Positions 9,955 to 21,115 are shown, counted from the stretch's first letter. The stretch: DNA of 64,000 bases from Syngnathus acus (GCF_901709675.1 NC_051095.1:27301456-27365455); one strand, 5' to 3'. Program-made: numbers and translations. Notes: generated by a model from the sequence alone, not told the origin.

Positions 9955-11810
9955 TACACTGGAGATCAGCTGCTAACGCTGTGCAACAGGAGAGTACTCC
10001 AAGAGCAGCCTGAGATTCCGAAGGAAATATGGCATCAAAGAAGGTGATGCAGAGCTGGAGTGAAGCACCGAGCATTGTCATTGATAATATAAGATCTTTG
10101 CTCTACAAGATGGAAGAGCTGATGGTGCTAACCAGACTGCAGTGGGACTACCAGCAGAGCAGCATCCTGCGACTTGTCTCACAGACCACACCAGACTCCG
10201 TCATAAATTTGGATGGCTTTCAACTGGTGAGAGTGGATCAGAGCGCGAGGGAAACTGGTAAGTAGAAAGGTGAAGGACTGGCGATGTACATCAAAGAGAG
10301 ATGGTGTCAACCAGGACACATCACTGTGAAGGAGCAGCGCTGTAACATAGACATTGAACTGCTAGAGGTTAGCGTTTGGCCATACCACCCGGCCCGGGAG
10401 TTTTCACGTCATTGTGCTAACTGTTTACATCCCACCCTTGGCCAACACTACGGCAGCCTGTGAGGACAATCACACTACCGTCTCCCAGTTACAGACAGTA
10501 CATCCACAGGCCCTCATTATCATCTCTAGAGATTTCAACCATGCCTTACTTCCTACACTCTCCCTAACTTCACCCAGTATGTTGACTGTCACACAAGGGA
10601 CAATAAAACTCTGGACTTGTTGCTTGCCATCATAAAGGAGGCTTGCAGCTCATCACCCCTCCAGCCGCTTGGCCACTCGGACCTGGTCTTCTTCACCCGA
10701 TCTACACCCCCCTATGGTTAAGAGGAACCCCTCCCACACCAAAAAGGTGATAAGGCTGTAGTCTGAGGACTGCAGTGAGGTCTTGAAAATGGTCTGTTTT
10801 AAATGCATAGACTGGCAGGAACTCTGAAGGCCTCACGGTGAGGACATTGATGCCCTCACCTACTGCATCACGGACGATATCAACTTCTGTGCCAACTAAG
10901 AAGGTACGGTGCTTCTCCAACAACAAACCGTGGATGACCCCAGAACTCAAGGCCTTGCTGAATGAGAAGAGGGGTTTCTTATCTGGAGATATGGAGGAAG
11001 TGAGAAGAGTGCAGAAGAATCTGAAATACAAGCTCCAGAAAGGCAAAGAAAGCTTTAGGAGGAAGATGGAAGAACAGCTCCAACAAAACAAAGTCTGAGA
11101 AGTCTGGAGAAACATGAATAAAAGCTCTGGCCACCTTGAGGACAATTGATGAGCTCGCGCTCCTGCTGACCCGTTGTGGGTTAACAACCTGAATCTGTTT
11201 TTCAATAGATTTGACTCTGGTCGTTAACGACCCCCCCCCCCCCCCTTTCCTCCAGCTACCTTAAACTGCCTCCTCCCTCTCCTGGTGCAGTACCATAGCT
11301 ACCTGCACTTTCCCGCCCCCATCTCCTGACGCAACTCAGCAACACGTCCACCTCAACACACTGCTAAAATGGTGAGGTGTCAGCTCAGAAAGACAAAGAT
11401 CAAGAAGGCAGCAGGTCCAGGTGGAATCGGCACCAGATTGATCAGGGACTGTGCAGACCAGCTCTGTCAGGTCGTCCTGCATATCTTCAACCTGAGCCTT
11501 AATCTGGAGAGGGTCCTTGAACTGTGGAAGATTTTCTGTGTGGTTCCAGTGCCAAGGATTGCACACCCGAGGGAGCCCAATCACCACAGACCTGTGGGCC
11601 TGACCTCTTATCTGATGAAGAACATGTAGAGGCTCATCCTACGCCCACTGTTGAGCTCTGCAATTCGCCTACCAGCCCAGCATCAGAGTGGAAAACGCCA
11701 TCATCCACTTGCTACAAAAATCCCTCTCTTATCTGAAGGAGGCGGGGAACACTGAGGGTCATGTTCTTTGACTTCTTCAGTGCCTTCAACACCATTTAGC
11801 CTGCACTGCA
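9955..11810 (+). pseudogene. LINE (Rex1/CR1/L2-like) ORF2 fragment
   Basis: Frameshifted pieces of a non-LTR retrotransposon ORF2. A short YTGDQLLTL-like start near 9955 is followed by the apurinic endonuclease region (RSLLYKMEELMVLTRLQWDY at 10090-10150, then LTVYIPPLA near 10415). Next comes the linker (NNKPWMTPELKALLNEK near 10918) and the first RT blocks (KKAAGPGGIGTR near 11405, PNHHRPVGLTSYLMK near 11575). It stops before the catalytic YADD box, and many stops interrupt it. A C-run lies at 11230-11244. Confidence 0.82.
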
Positions 11811-12434
11811 CATACGCGAACAGGACACGTTCTGGTGGGCAAAAATTACCCTTTGTTTTAAACTCAAAAGAATAGAATACACTGTGATCAGGTTTTAATC
11901 AAGGAATGAAGCTGAGACCTTGAGGCCTCAAAGTTTTCATTAAGTGTGGACCAAAATAAAAAGAAAAGACACTACAAGAAAATGTACGGTTTCACAAGCT
12001 GAGTAATGTAAATTGTACTGTAATTAATGAATTAATTACATGAATTGACTAATAGATTAATAATTCAGAATCATAAAAAGATTGGCAGTGTATCATCTTC
12101 TTTGGCATTGTACAAGATGAAAGAAACTTTGTTTGCATAACACAAAATTAGATGTCAATTTAAAAAAGACAAAAAGCTTTCAGTACTTTTTGGGGGAAGT
12201 CAAAGATGAGTCATTCTGCCGTGCCTGCGAGAAACATCAGTGTACTGCATGAAAATCATCTATTCAAAAACAAGCCATTAGTGAGAATTCCACTGTACAT
12301 TATATCTAAATATAAACGTGAAAACCCCATTTTTATGCAGCCAGAGCGCATTTTTCTGAAAGGAGCTCAAACAAAACTGGCATGACGCATTGACACAAAA
12401 ATAGGATCATTATTAATGGTGACTTATATATATA
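11811..12434. other. AT-rich unassigned DNA
   Basis: No open frame of note and no repeat family recognised. It ends at the TA target of the following MITE. Confidence 0.4.
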
Positions 12435-13119
12435 CCGTAATTCCCGGACTATAAGCCGCAACCTTTTGCACAAGCTTTGAACACTGCGGCTTGTCGTCCG
12501 GTGTGGCGTATTTTGTGATTTTTGTGATGACTAATACACTCATTTCTGAAGAAAGGAAGCTTTTACACACAAACCCTCATTATGGGGACAAAAGAAATGC
12601 ATGTGATGTCGCTTTTAAGTTAAAGGCAGTCGATTTGGCTCTTAACGAAGGAACTAGAGTTGCTCATGCACTGTAGAGGTTTCCTTCGGTCACTAGAGGG
12701 CACTGGGCTATTGTTGATGACATCGTGTTGCATCACCCTGTTCTTTCTTTATTTCCTGGTCACGTCGACTCTGGAGCTATATGTGTAGCTTGTATCACAT
12801 TGCCAACTTTACCCCTGTAAGTGGTCCTTTTTTATTTGTTATTTGTTGTGTGTTGCTAGTGTTCCCTGCAGTTTATTAAGGTTGTCGCTGAGATGTATAC
12901 ATGTTTGTATGTTTGCAGAGCTCCTTCATCTCTGTCAATAAAAATTATGTGAATAAAAGTTATGCGTCCCCAAAGAACCATCTCTTTCGTGACAATATTC
13001 CTTGTGCATATTCTCTTAAAAATGGTAATTAAACATTAAAAGACTTGCAGCTTATATATGAACAAAACAAGATTTGCCCCTAAATTCAGCTGGTGCGGTT
13101 TATAATCCGGAAATTACGG
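12435..13119. mobile_element. TA-flanked element, CCGTAATTCCCGGACTATAAG ends
   Basis: Inverted ends (CCGTAATTCCCGGACTATAA and TTATAATCCGGAAATTACGG) are flanked by TA at 12433-12434 and 13120-13121. The interior holds a short transposase-like remnant near 12590-12675, containing AFKLKAVDLALNEGTRVAHA, which resembles the helix-turn-helix start of pogo-type transposases. A diverged member of the family at 23696, 51426 and 56775. Confidence 0.8.
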
Positions 13120-13133
13120 TATATAGTATATAT

Positions 13134-13260
13134 AGACCTGCTGCACGTACAACAACTAACCGAGGTTTACGCCAAACTTCAGCATGCTGCGCAAAGCCAA
13201 GGAGGAGGCCTACAGGAGTGGGGACCGTGACCTGTTCATGCAGGCCAGGAACACAATGAC
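13134..13260 (+). pseudogene. LINE ORF2 linker fragment
   Basis: It matches 42370-42500 of the plus-strand LINE at 41274 almost base for base (TTTACGCCAAACTTCAGCAT, GGAGGAGGCCTACAGGAGTG). This is the segment between endonuclease and reverse transcriptase. It is cut off at ACACAATGAC. Confidence 0.8.
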
Positions 13261-13658
13261 ATGCCTACCGGTGGGACATGCCCGGAACACCTCCCCAGGG
13301 AGGCGTCCAGGAGGCATCCTGATGAGATGCCCGAGCCACCTCATCTGGCTCCTCTCAACGTGGAGGAACAGCGACACTACTCCGAGTCTCTCCCGGATGA
13401 CCGAGCTTCTCACCTTATCTCTAAGGGAGAGCCCGGACATCCTGCGGAGGAAACTCATTTCGGCCGCTTGTATCCGGGATCTCGTTCTTTCGGTCACGAC
13501 CCATAGCTCGTGACCATAGGGTAGGAGAGTAAATCGACCGGTAAATTGAGAGCTTTGCCTTTTGGCTCAGCTCTCTCTTTACCACGACGGACCGGTACAG
13601 AGTCCGCATTATTGCCGACGCTGCACCGATCCGCCTGTCGATCTCGCGCTCCATCCCC
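13260..13658 (-). pseudogene. Non-LTR retrotransposon C-terminal fragment
   Basis: Two overlapping minus-strand frames encode a conserved teleost LINE tail: [20 protein letters not shown] and [15 protein letters not shown] (13421-13654), then RIQAAEMSFLRRMSGLSLRD and RWLGHLIRMPPGRLPGEVF (13210-13497). A frameshift separates them. It is a different LINE family from the neighbouring fragment. Confidence 0.75.
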
Positions 13659-13661
13659 CTT

Positions 13662-13770
13662 TCACTCGTGTATATATATATATATACGTATATATATATA
13701 TATATACGTGTATATACATGCAGGCCAGGAACACAATGACATGCCTACCGGTGGGACATATATATCCGGG

Positions 13771-13801
<31 letters not shown>

Positions 13802-13828
13802 CGTATATATATATATATGAATATACAC
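13662..13828. repeat. (TATATACG)n microsatellite with inserted duplicate
   Basis: AT dinucleotide tracts with CG interruptions. In the middle sits a 42-bp segment (13718-13759) that repeats 13237-13278 exactly (ATGCAGGCCAGGAACACAAT ... CCGGTGGGACAT). The tyrosine/isoleucine-rich open frames here are repeat artefacts. Confidence 0.85.
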
Positions 13829-14196
13829 GGCGGCTCGGTGACGCGCTGGGTAGCACGTCCGCCTCACAGTTAGGAGGGTGCGGGTTCGATTCCACCTCCG
13901 GCCCTCCCTGTGTGGAGTTTGCATGTTCTCCCCGGGCCCGCGTGGGTTTTCTCCGGGCACTCCGGTTTCCTCCCACGTCCCAAAAACATGTTTGATAGGC
14001 CGATTGAAGACTCCAAATTGTCCCTAGGTGTGAGTGCGGGTGCAGATGGTTGTTTGTCTCTGTGTGCCCTGCGATTGGCTGGCAACCGGTTCAGGGTGTC
14101 CCCCGCCTACTGCCCGATGACGGCTTGGATAGGCTCCAGCACACCCGCGACCCCCGTGGGGACGAAGCGGTTCAGAAGATGGATGGATGGATGGAT
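13829..14196 (+). mobile_element. tRNA-derived SINE, plus orientation
   Basis: A complete copy from GGCGGCTCGG to (ATGG)n, with the B-box GGTTCGATTCC. The 10-bp target duplication GAATATACAC lies at 13819-13828 and 14197-14206. The right duplicate overlaps the TATACACTGCTC end of the next element, so the SINE landed on that element's left boundary. Confidence 0.92.
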
Positions 14197-14203
14197 GAAT
14201 ATA

Positions 14204-14576
14204 CACTGCTCAAAAAAATTAAAGGAACAGTTTTTTATCAGGGTATGGCATGAATTCAATTACACTTTTCTGATAAGGTTTTGGTCAGGTACGTGGCAGA
14301 GGGCGTTGTTAATCAGTTTCAGCTACATTGGTGTTGATGGAATTAACAACAGGTGCACTAGAGGGGCAACAACGAGATGGTCCCCAAAACAGGACTGATT
14401 TTGCAGGTGGAGGCCATTTCAAGTTCCTCCCTCTTGATCTTTTTTAACCGTTTTTCCACGTGTTGGCTTTAGCTAGAGTCATTATCACGACTGGGAGCAT
14501 GAGGCGATTTCTTAACCCTCCTGAAGTTGCGCAGATTGTCCAACTCCTCCAGGATGGCACATCCATGCGTATATAC
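14204..14576 (+). mobile_element. Left end of a second Tc1-like family
   Basis: Starts CACTGCTCAAAAAAATTAAA after TA, the terminus of a common fish Tc1/mariner family. It runs through GGGCAACAACGAGATGGTCC to about 14576, where the next element begins. The right end is absent, so it is truncated. Confidence 0.65.
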
Positions 14577-14589
14577 AGCTTTGTATATA

Positions 14590-15979
14590 CAGTGCCTTGC
14601 GAAAGTATTCGGCCCCCTTGAACCTTTCAACATTTCGCCACATTTCAGGCTTCAAACATAAAGATATAAAATTTTAATTTTTTGTCAAGAATCAACAACA
14701 AGTGGGACACAATCGTGAAGTGGAACGAAATTTATTGGATAATTTAAACTTTTTTAATAAATAAAAAACTGAAAAGTGGGGCGTGCAATATTTTTCGGCC
14801 CCTTTACTTTCAGTGCAGCAAACTCACTCCAGAAGTTCAGTGAGGATCTTTGAATGATCCAATGTTGTCCTAAATGACTGATGATGATAAATAGAATGCA
14901 CCTGTGTGTAATCAAGTCTCCGTAAAATGCACCTGCTCTTTGATAGTCTCAGGGTTCTGTTTAAAGCGCAGAGAGAACCATGAAGACAAAGGAACACACC
15001 AGGCAGGTCCGAGATACTGTTGTGGAGAAGTTTAAAGCCGGATTTGGATTCAAAAAGATTTCCCAAGCTTTTCAGTTTTTTATTTGTTAAAAAAGTTTAA
15101 ATTATCCAATAAATTTCGTTCCACTTCATGATTGTGTCCCACTTGTTGTTGATTCTTGACAAAAAATTAAAATTTTATATCTTTATGTTTGAAGCCTGAA
15201 ATGTGGCGAAATGTTGAAAAGTTCAAGGGGGCCGAATACTTTCACAAGGCACTGTATATTGAAATGGGCACAATGCAAAACGATATGTTTGGCGTAAAAG
15301 CAACACAGCTCATCACCCTGAACACACCATCCCCACTGTCAAACATGGTGGTGGCAGCATCATGGTTTGGGCCTGCTTTTCTTCAGCAGGGACAGGGAAG
15401 ATGGCTAAAATTGATGGGAAGATGGATGGAGCCAAATACAGGACCATTCTGGAAGAAAACCTGTTGGAGTCTGCAAAAGACCTGAGACTGGGACGGAGAT
15501 TTATCTTCCAACAGGACAATGATCCAAAACATAAAGCCAAATCTACAATGGAATGGTTAACAAATAGACGTATCCAGGTGTTAGAATGGCCAAGTCAAAG
15601 TCCAGACCTGAATCCAATCGAGAATCTGTGGAAAGAGCTGAAGACTGCTGTTCACAAACACTCTCCATCCAACCTCACTGAGCTCGAGCTGTTTTGCAAG
15701 GAAGAATGGGCAAGAATTCCAGTCTCTCGATGTGCAAAACTGATAGAGACATACCCCAAGCGACTTGCAGCTGTAATTGCAGCAAAAGGTGGCGCTACAA
15801 AGTATTAGCGCAAGGGGGCCGAATAATATTGCACGCCCCACTTTTCAGTTTTTTATTTGTTAAAAAAAAGTTTAAATTATCCAATACATTTTGTTCCACT
15901 TTTATATCTTTGTTTGAAGCCTGAAATGTCGCGAAATGTTGAAAGGTTCAAGGGGGCCGAATACTTTCGCAAGGCACTG
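14590..15979 (+). mobile_element. Chimeric Tc1-like element with an internal terminal repeat
   Basis: The outer ends CAGTGCCTTGCGAAAGTATT (14590) and its complement (to 15979) are flanked by TA. A third copy of the terminal repeat, right-end orientation, lies inside at about 15072-15254, also followed by TA. The transposase segment expected there is missing. The intact arrangement can be compared in 52703-54534. Confidence 0.85.
14980..15808 (+). pseudogene. Tc1-like transposase, internally replaced
   Basis: The N-terminus lies at 14980-15066 (MKTKEHTRQVRDTVVEKFKA). The C-terminal catalytic part lies at 15257-15808, with MVWACFSSAGTGKM, FQQDNDPKHKAKS (second Asp) and SQSPDLNPIENLWKELK (third acidic residue). 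The DNA-binding hinge and the first catalytic Asp region (WSDETKIE in the 52.7-kb copy) are lost, replaced by an inverted-repeat segment. Confidence 0.85.
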
Positions 15980-16162
15980 TATATATACGTATATATATAT
16001 TTCTCGGCAACCCAAAATGTTCAAACAGCCATATTGACCCTAAAAAAAAAACATACCTGTCTGGAGCCGCAAAAATCTAAAAGCTTTTTATAAGGCAACA
16101 TAGACTGTCAATACATGAGCTGTATGCCTACTATTAAAATAATTAAGTAGGCTACAAATAAA

Positions 16163-16312
16163 AGTTTAAGATCATCGGATGTTTGAGAATATTTGTCAAT
16201 TTTCACACATGTCCTGAGTGTTGTTAGTCACCTAAATGTTGAACAGTGGCTGTGATGAACCGAAGTTCGTTTGGCACGCTCAAACATGGCCAATAAAAAT
16301 TCTTGAATCTTG
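16163..16312 (+). mobile_element. LINE 3' UTR fragment
   Basis: 150 bp nearly identical to 17670-17822, the 3' end of the neighbouring LINE (CACATGTCCTGAGTGTTGTT ... AATTCTTGAATCTTGA). It is 5'-truncated to the untranslated region only. Confidence 0.8.
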
Positions 16313-16740
16313 AAATACAAAGCAACAAAGTGACGCAAAACGTCGCCCCTGGATAGCCAGCGGACTTTGTTGTGCAGCAGGACATCGACATATTCGCTGT
16401 CAACTTCATCTAGCAATTCACGGAACTGGCGGTGGTTTAATGCTTTTGCGATTATTTTGTTCAAAATATGGATGACAAGGTTCATTACCACCATATGCTC
16501 TGGTGGGAATGTTTACGCACACAGCGCCTCTTGGTGCAATATGCAATGGAATGCAAGCAAATTTCGATCCAATGCTTTCTGTCGTAAAGTCACAAACCTT
16601 TGCGAGCGACACTCTCATACTCGGTGCGCCGCCTGAAATCAGGTGGCCAGTGTATATCTCTGTCATATAAACACTGCAGCACAGCCTCGCAGATGTCCTC
16701 CCCCCATGTCTGGCCTTTTAGTGGTATCAATTTCTTCTTG

Positions 16741-17825
16741 ATTTCTCCTCAGGTGACTCTCCTGTGAAGCTCCTGAAGTATGCTGACGACACCACTCTCA
16801 TCGGACTGATCCAGGACGGTGATGAGACTGCGTACAGACAGGAGGTGGAGCGGCTGGTCCACTGGTGCAGCCAAAACCACCTGGAGCTGAACCCGCTCAA
16901 GACCGTGGAGATGACAGTGGACTTCAGGCGAGACCCTTCACCACCTTTACACCTCACTATCCGCAGTAATACTATTCTCTCCACAGACACCTTCAAGTTC
17001 CTGGGAACCACAATCTCTCGGGACCTGAAATGGACCGGCCACATAGACTCTGTCCGGAAGAAGGCCCAGCAGAGGCTGTACTTCCTGAGACAGCTCAAGA
17101 AGTTCAACCTGCCGCGAGAGCTTCCGAAGACCTTCTACACTGCCATCATCCAGTCTGTCCTCTGCACCTCCATCACTGTCTGGTTTGGATCGGCCTCCAA
17201 ACAAGACGAGCACAGACTGCAACGGACAATCAGGACTGCAGAAAAGATAATTGGAATCAACCTCCCATCTATCCAAGACTTGTACCTGTCCAGGACCAGG
17301 AAACGTGCAAGGAACATCTCTACAAACCCTTCTCACCCAGGTTGCAGTCTGTTTGAACTACTCCCCTCCGGACGGCGTTATAGAGCTCGGTACGCCAAAA
17401 CCAGCAGACACAGAGACAGCTTCTTCCCCCAGGCTGTTGCTCTGATGAACTCACACCACTCTTAGAGTCTCAGAGTCATTACTGTGCAATAACATCCTGC
17501 TCTCCACACCTTTTTTGAATTTGTCTACACTGTTTGTACTATGTGTCCTCTCTGCATCCATTGCAGCCTGGTCATCCTAGATAAGGGACCTTCCCATCTA
17601 TGGTCTCTTCTCAAGGTTTCTCATTTCCCCTAGCTGGAGTTTTGAGTTTTTCCTTGCCCTCTTGGGAGTTTAAGATCAGGGGATGTTAGAGAATATTTGC
17701 CATTTTTCACATGTCCTGAGTGTTGTTAGTCACCTAAATGTTGAACAGAGGCTGTGATTTACCGAAGTCAAATTCCTTGTTTGGCACGCTCAAACATGGC
17801 GAATAAAAAACTCTTGAATCTTGAC
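16741..17825 (+). mobile_element. 5'-truncated LINE inserted in hAT
   Basis: The insertion is flanked by the 8-bp duplication TCTTCTTG (16733-16740 and 17826-17833) and interrupts the hAT transposase within a glutamate codon pair. It holds the reverse transcriptase C-terminal part and a 3' UTR ending AACTCTTGAATCTTGAC. Confidence 0.88.
16748..17465 (+). CDS. LINE reverse transcriptase C-terminal part
   Basis: An uninterrupted frame with VKLLKYADDTTLIGL (YADD catalytic box) at its start. It continues with WCSQNHLELNPLKT, FKFLGTTIS, AQQRLYFLRQLKKF, SITVWFGSA and the C-terminal [12 protein letters not shown]...SFFPQAV block typical of Rex1/CR1/L2-like LINEs. The fingers and palm N-terminal blocks are absent because of 5' truncation. 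Not a functional enzyme, but young enough to stay open. Confidence 0.88.
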
Positions 17826-18747
17826 TCTTCTTGCGGTCCATTAGAGTTCACGTAACTGCATAGCAGAGCTGTCTGTTCGATATCGGTCACATCACACGAC
17901 TCATCACAGGCAATTGAGAAAGCTGGAGCTGAATCGATGTCCTTGATTTGCTGATCGGTGATATTGTTTGCCATTCAAATTACCATTTCCTTCACTGTTT
18001 TTGCAGAGAGAGGCATGTCTTTAATTTTCTGAATGATCTCGGTTTTGTTTTTGAAGTCCCGAAATAGGCACTCTGATATTTTAACGAATGAATCCTTCAT
18101 GTACTCGCCATCGGTGAATGGTTTTCCGCGCTTTATTATTTCCCGGGCTGCAACAAAACTTGCCGCAGTAGTAGAGTTTGGAGATGCAATTCACTTCTTG
18201 AAACAGTTTTTTCGTTCCTCATATTGCACCTTTCCTCTCAGTTCCAACTTGGTGATCGTTAGCAAATTTAGCATGCCTTAGCTGAAAATGTCGCTCCAAA
18301 TTGCTCTTCTTGTTATATTTGACAACTTCTCAATGCAAATCGAACATTCAGGCAATCCTTCAGCATTGGCAATGAAAGCAAATAGTTGAGTCCACTCTTT
18401 CTTAAACCCTCTGTTCTCATCTGCAATCTTTCTCTTTTTGCCTTTTGAATCCATGGCCCGTCACTCACACACCTGTTTGTTTACAACTCGCCTGTGCAGT
18501 CGCTTGCTATGACGCAATTTTGCGCCATTCTGAAATTCGGTATTTTTAATATATTTACAACTACGTACATTTTCTACAGCATAAGAATGTTTGTGTCATG
18601 ATTACCATCTAAAAAACATATTTAAAAAACAAAAAAACAACAACATATTTTTCCATTTTCATGCATTTTTGCAAGGGCTCCAGGGAGCCGCTAGGGGTGT
18701 GCTAAAGAGCCGCATGCGGCTCTGGAGCCGCGGGTTGCCGACCCCTG

Positions 18748-19105
18748 CCCTATACAGTCCTCAGGCTCCCTAACAGAAACAGTAGGTTTATTTACATTTC
18801 AAAAACCAGAAGCCATTCATTTACAAATCTGATTGCACTTTAGTTTACATATTTAAATGTTCAGATATTAAGATGTGATAGGCAGTTTTTGCATGATTTG
18901 GATGAGGCAAAATAACATACTTTTTCTCTCGAATATATTGTTATAATCATTTGTTTCAGATGTACTGTAATTATTTTCTGTACAAAAATTAAATTTGGTG
19001 TTCAAAAAGTCTTTTTTCAAACTTGAATCTTGAAAATGAGGGGTTCATCTTATAATCAAGGTCGTCTTATATTCGGGCCAATACGGTATTTGAGTGTATG
19101 CTTTA
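18748..19105. other. Unassigned, with a MITE-like end
   Basis: Mostly AT-rich with no coding signal. At 19040-19087, TTATATTCGGGCCAATACGG looks like the right terminus of a TA-targeting MITE. No matching left end was seen. Confidence 0.4.
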
Positions 19106-19365
19106 AGTTAAAGTTAAAAGTTAAAGTTAAAGTCCCAATGATCGTCACACACACATCTAGGTGTGGTGAAATTTGTCCTCTGCATTTAACCCATCCCCGT
19201 GTGATTTTAATCCATCCCCTGGGGGAGAGGGGAGCAGTGAGCAGCAGCGGTGCCGCGCTCGGGAATCATTTGGTGATCTAACCCCCCAATTCCAACCCTT
19301 AATGCTGAGTGCCAAGCAGGGAGGCAATGGGTCCCATTTTTATAGTCTTTGGTATGACCCAATCT
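19106..19365 (-). mobile_element. SINE_FR2-like SINE, head missing
   Basis: It shares its body with 54161-54473 and 29797-30030 (TAAAGTCCCAATGATCGTCA, CATTTAACCCATCCCCGTGT, GTCCCATTTTTATAGTCTTT). It stops before the tRNA-like head, so it is 5'-truncated in SINE orientation. The AGTTAAAGTTAAAG tail lies at the left. Confidence 0.82.
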
Positions 19366-19910
19366 AGCAATCACAATGGAGTAAATGGTCCATTTACTGA
19401 TAAGCAATTAATTTATAACTCAAGTCAATAAGATTGCAATCTGGAAAATGTATCGTTTTGCAAAAGACGGCTTTTACGACAAAAAAACAATTGGAGCTTA
19501 AATTATACCTGAATGAATTTGACAGAGAATTCCTGCTCCAGGCTAAATGGTGTTATATGAAAATTCCCAAGCAACAGATGCACTGTAGTATTGACTATTT
19601 GGCCTGCCTTGTTGTACTTCACAAAATATGCAACCTGAGAAAAAAAAAAAAAAAAAGTACATTTAGGAGCAGCATCGAACAAACATAGAGTGGTCCTCTC
19701 ACAACCTAAAGGTTGTGGGCTCGTTCCACAGCCCTTGTGATAAGGTCAAAGTGTCCTGAACCGCCAGTTGGTCCTGATGCTGCACCCTCAGTAGGGGAAT
19801 GAAGGGACAGCGATGAGTACCATGAAGGTAGAAAAGTCCTTTACAAGTGAAAGCCCATCAACATTAACATTTTGAACCCGATTTCAGTCAAAAAGGTTAT
19901 TTAAACTCAC
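19366..19910. other. tctn1 intron, unassigned
   Basis: An A-run at 19640-19657. A short frame at 19560-19640 containing DYLACLVVLHKICN recalls a PIF/Harbinger nuclease tail but is too short to call. The remainder is featureless. Confidence 0.35.
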
Positions 19911-20045
19911 CTTCAACACAACATTTATGCAGACTTTTTGATTAAGGAGAGAGGGCTGCATGTTTTCCTCTTCATCGATAATGACTTCATTTTGAGTGCC
20001 ATCCAAAGACTGCAAAACAAGTGAAGCCATCTCCACGGGAACAAC
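19911..20045 (-). CDS. tctn1: tctn1 exon, 45 codons
   Basis: A minus-strand exon with a GATTTTCAG acceptor and a GAAG|GTGAGT donor, phase 0 at both ends and no stops. It encodes VPVEMASLVLQSLDGTQNEV ... and ends KVCINVVLK. This aligns with the tectonic-1 segment VP-TVQS-VIQSL ... LCVNVVLEV that lies about 60 residues upstream of the SGNPGY motif. It supports the assignment of the 4931-5486 exons to the same gene, 14 kb away. The exon that should lie between (about 50-60 residues) was not located. Confidence 0.72.
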
Positions 20046-20754
20046 CTGAAAATCGATAACTCAGAGGTAAATCAATGTATTTTCTTGTTAAGGCTTTAGT
20101 GCAGTGGTTCTTAACCTTGTTCGAGGTACCGAACCCCACTAGTTTCATATGCGCATTCACCGAACCCCTCTTAGGTGGCGGTCCGAAGCTCGCTAGAGGC
20201 TTTCGTTGGTGAAATGATTGATCTAGTTGTAGGGAGGATGTGATATTTTAATATGACCTACATAGATTTTATATTAACACATTTCTGATTGTTGGGAGCT
20301 GTTTTTTGGTCATCGTTTTATGAAAATCAATGTTTGATTGCGAAACGCAACAGGCATTGCTGCAAAAGGGTCCTTGCTGCAGAACCAATCAAAACCCGTA
20401 ACGTCACGTGACTTGATGTCTCCCAATGGCATTCCTCCAACTCAGGAACTAGGAAGTGAAATATTGCCCCCGCTCTATTGACAACAATGGACTTTGTTCG
20501 CATTTGGTAAGTTCTTATTTAATATAAATTCATATTGAAAATGGCTAAGGATAGCCCCGGGGCTAAGAACGTGCAGTGTGAAAAGCCCTAAAATGTGATA
20601 GGATGTTAGGAGTCATTAGCAGTTTATATGCAGTCAATTTTGGCTTCAGAGATTACACATGGCTAATTTACGTTACAGAGAGTAGCTACAGTAACTCCTG
20701 GTTTTGCCTTACCATCTTTCTCAGATAGTAATATAACATAAACGTTAGTCAAAC
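20046..20754. other. tctn1 intron with a hAT-like end
   Basis: At 20102, CAGTGGTTCTTAACCTTGTT followed by CCGAACCCCACTAGTTTCAT resembles the left terminus and subterminal region of a known fish hAT family. The other end is not seen before 20750. No coding sequence. Confidence 0.45.
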
Positions 20755-21115
20755 ATCCATCCATCCATTTTCTGTACCGCTTAGTCCCCACGGGGGTCGC
20801 GGGCGTGCTGGAGCCTATCCCAGCTGTCATCGGGCAGTAGGCGGGGGACACCCTGAACCGGTTGCCAGCCAATCGCAGGGCACACAGAGACAAACAACCA
20901 TACGCACTCGCACTCACACCTAGGGACAATTTGGAGTGCTCAATCGGCCTACCAAGCATGTTTTTGGGATGTGGGAGGAAACCGGAGTGCCCGGAGAAAA
21001 CCCACGCGGGCCCGGGGAGAACATGCAAACTCCACACAGGGAGGGCCGGAGGTGGAATCGAACCCGCACTCTCCTAACTGTGAGGCGGACGTGCTACCCA
21101 GTGCGCCACCGAGCC
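20755..21115 (-). mobile_element. tRNA-derived SINE
   Basis: A nearly full copy of the family at 5764-6115 with its (ATCC)n tail at 20755-20768 and head GCGGCTCGGTGG complement ending near 21115. It abuts the hAT terminus at 21124. No clear target duplication. Confidence 0.88.

Larger units (their letters stand above)
16313..18454 (-). pseudogene. hAT (Charlie/GTF2IRD2-type) transposase, broken
   Basis: Starts MDSKGKKRK at 18454. The N-terminal zinc-finger region is damaged. SIACDESCDVTDIEQTALLC (near 17860-17920) is the first catalytic block. Beyond the LINE come TGHLIS-like and GAPSM fragments and ALNHRQFRELLDEVDSEYVD and NKVRWLSRGDVLRHF (16350-16440). This is the order expected of the domesticated-relative GTF2IRD2/ZBED family of hAT transposases. 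Stops, frameshifts and the LINE make it non-functional. Confidence 0.82.
16002..18747 (-). mobile_element. hAT element split by two LINE insertions
   Basis: The right terminus GGGTTGCCGACCCCTG ends at 18747. The left subterminal part has CGGCAACCCAAAATGTT and TCTGGAGCCGCAAAA (16003-16070), matching the usual subterminal region of this fish hAT family, but the extreme left end is lost in an AT microsatellite. The minus-strand transposase is interrupted by LINE DNA at 16163-16312 and 16741-17825. Confidence 0.82.

Noticed and set aside
13546-13995. Open frames with long Tyr-Ile repeats
   Set aside because: Translation of the AT microsatellite plus the SINE.
19434-19688. PIF/Harbinger nuclease fragment suggested by VVLHKICN
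   Set aside because: Only a short motif resemblance; no second motif or terminal repeats.
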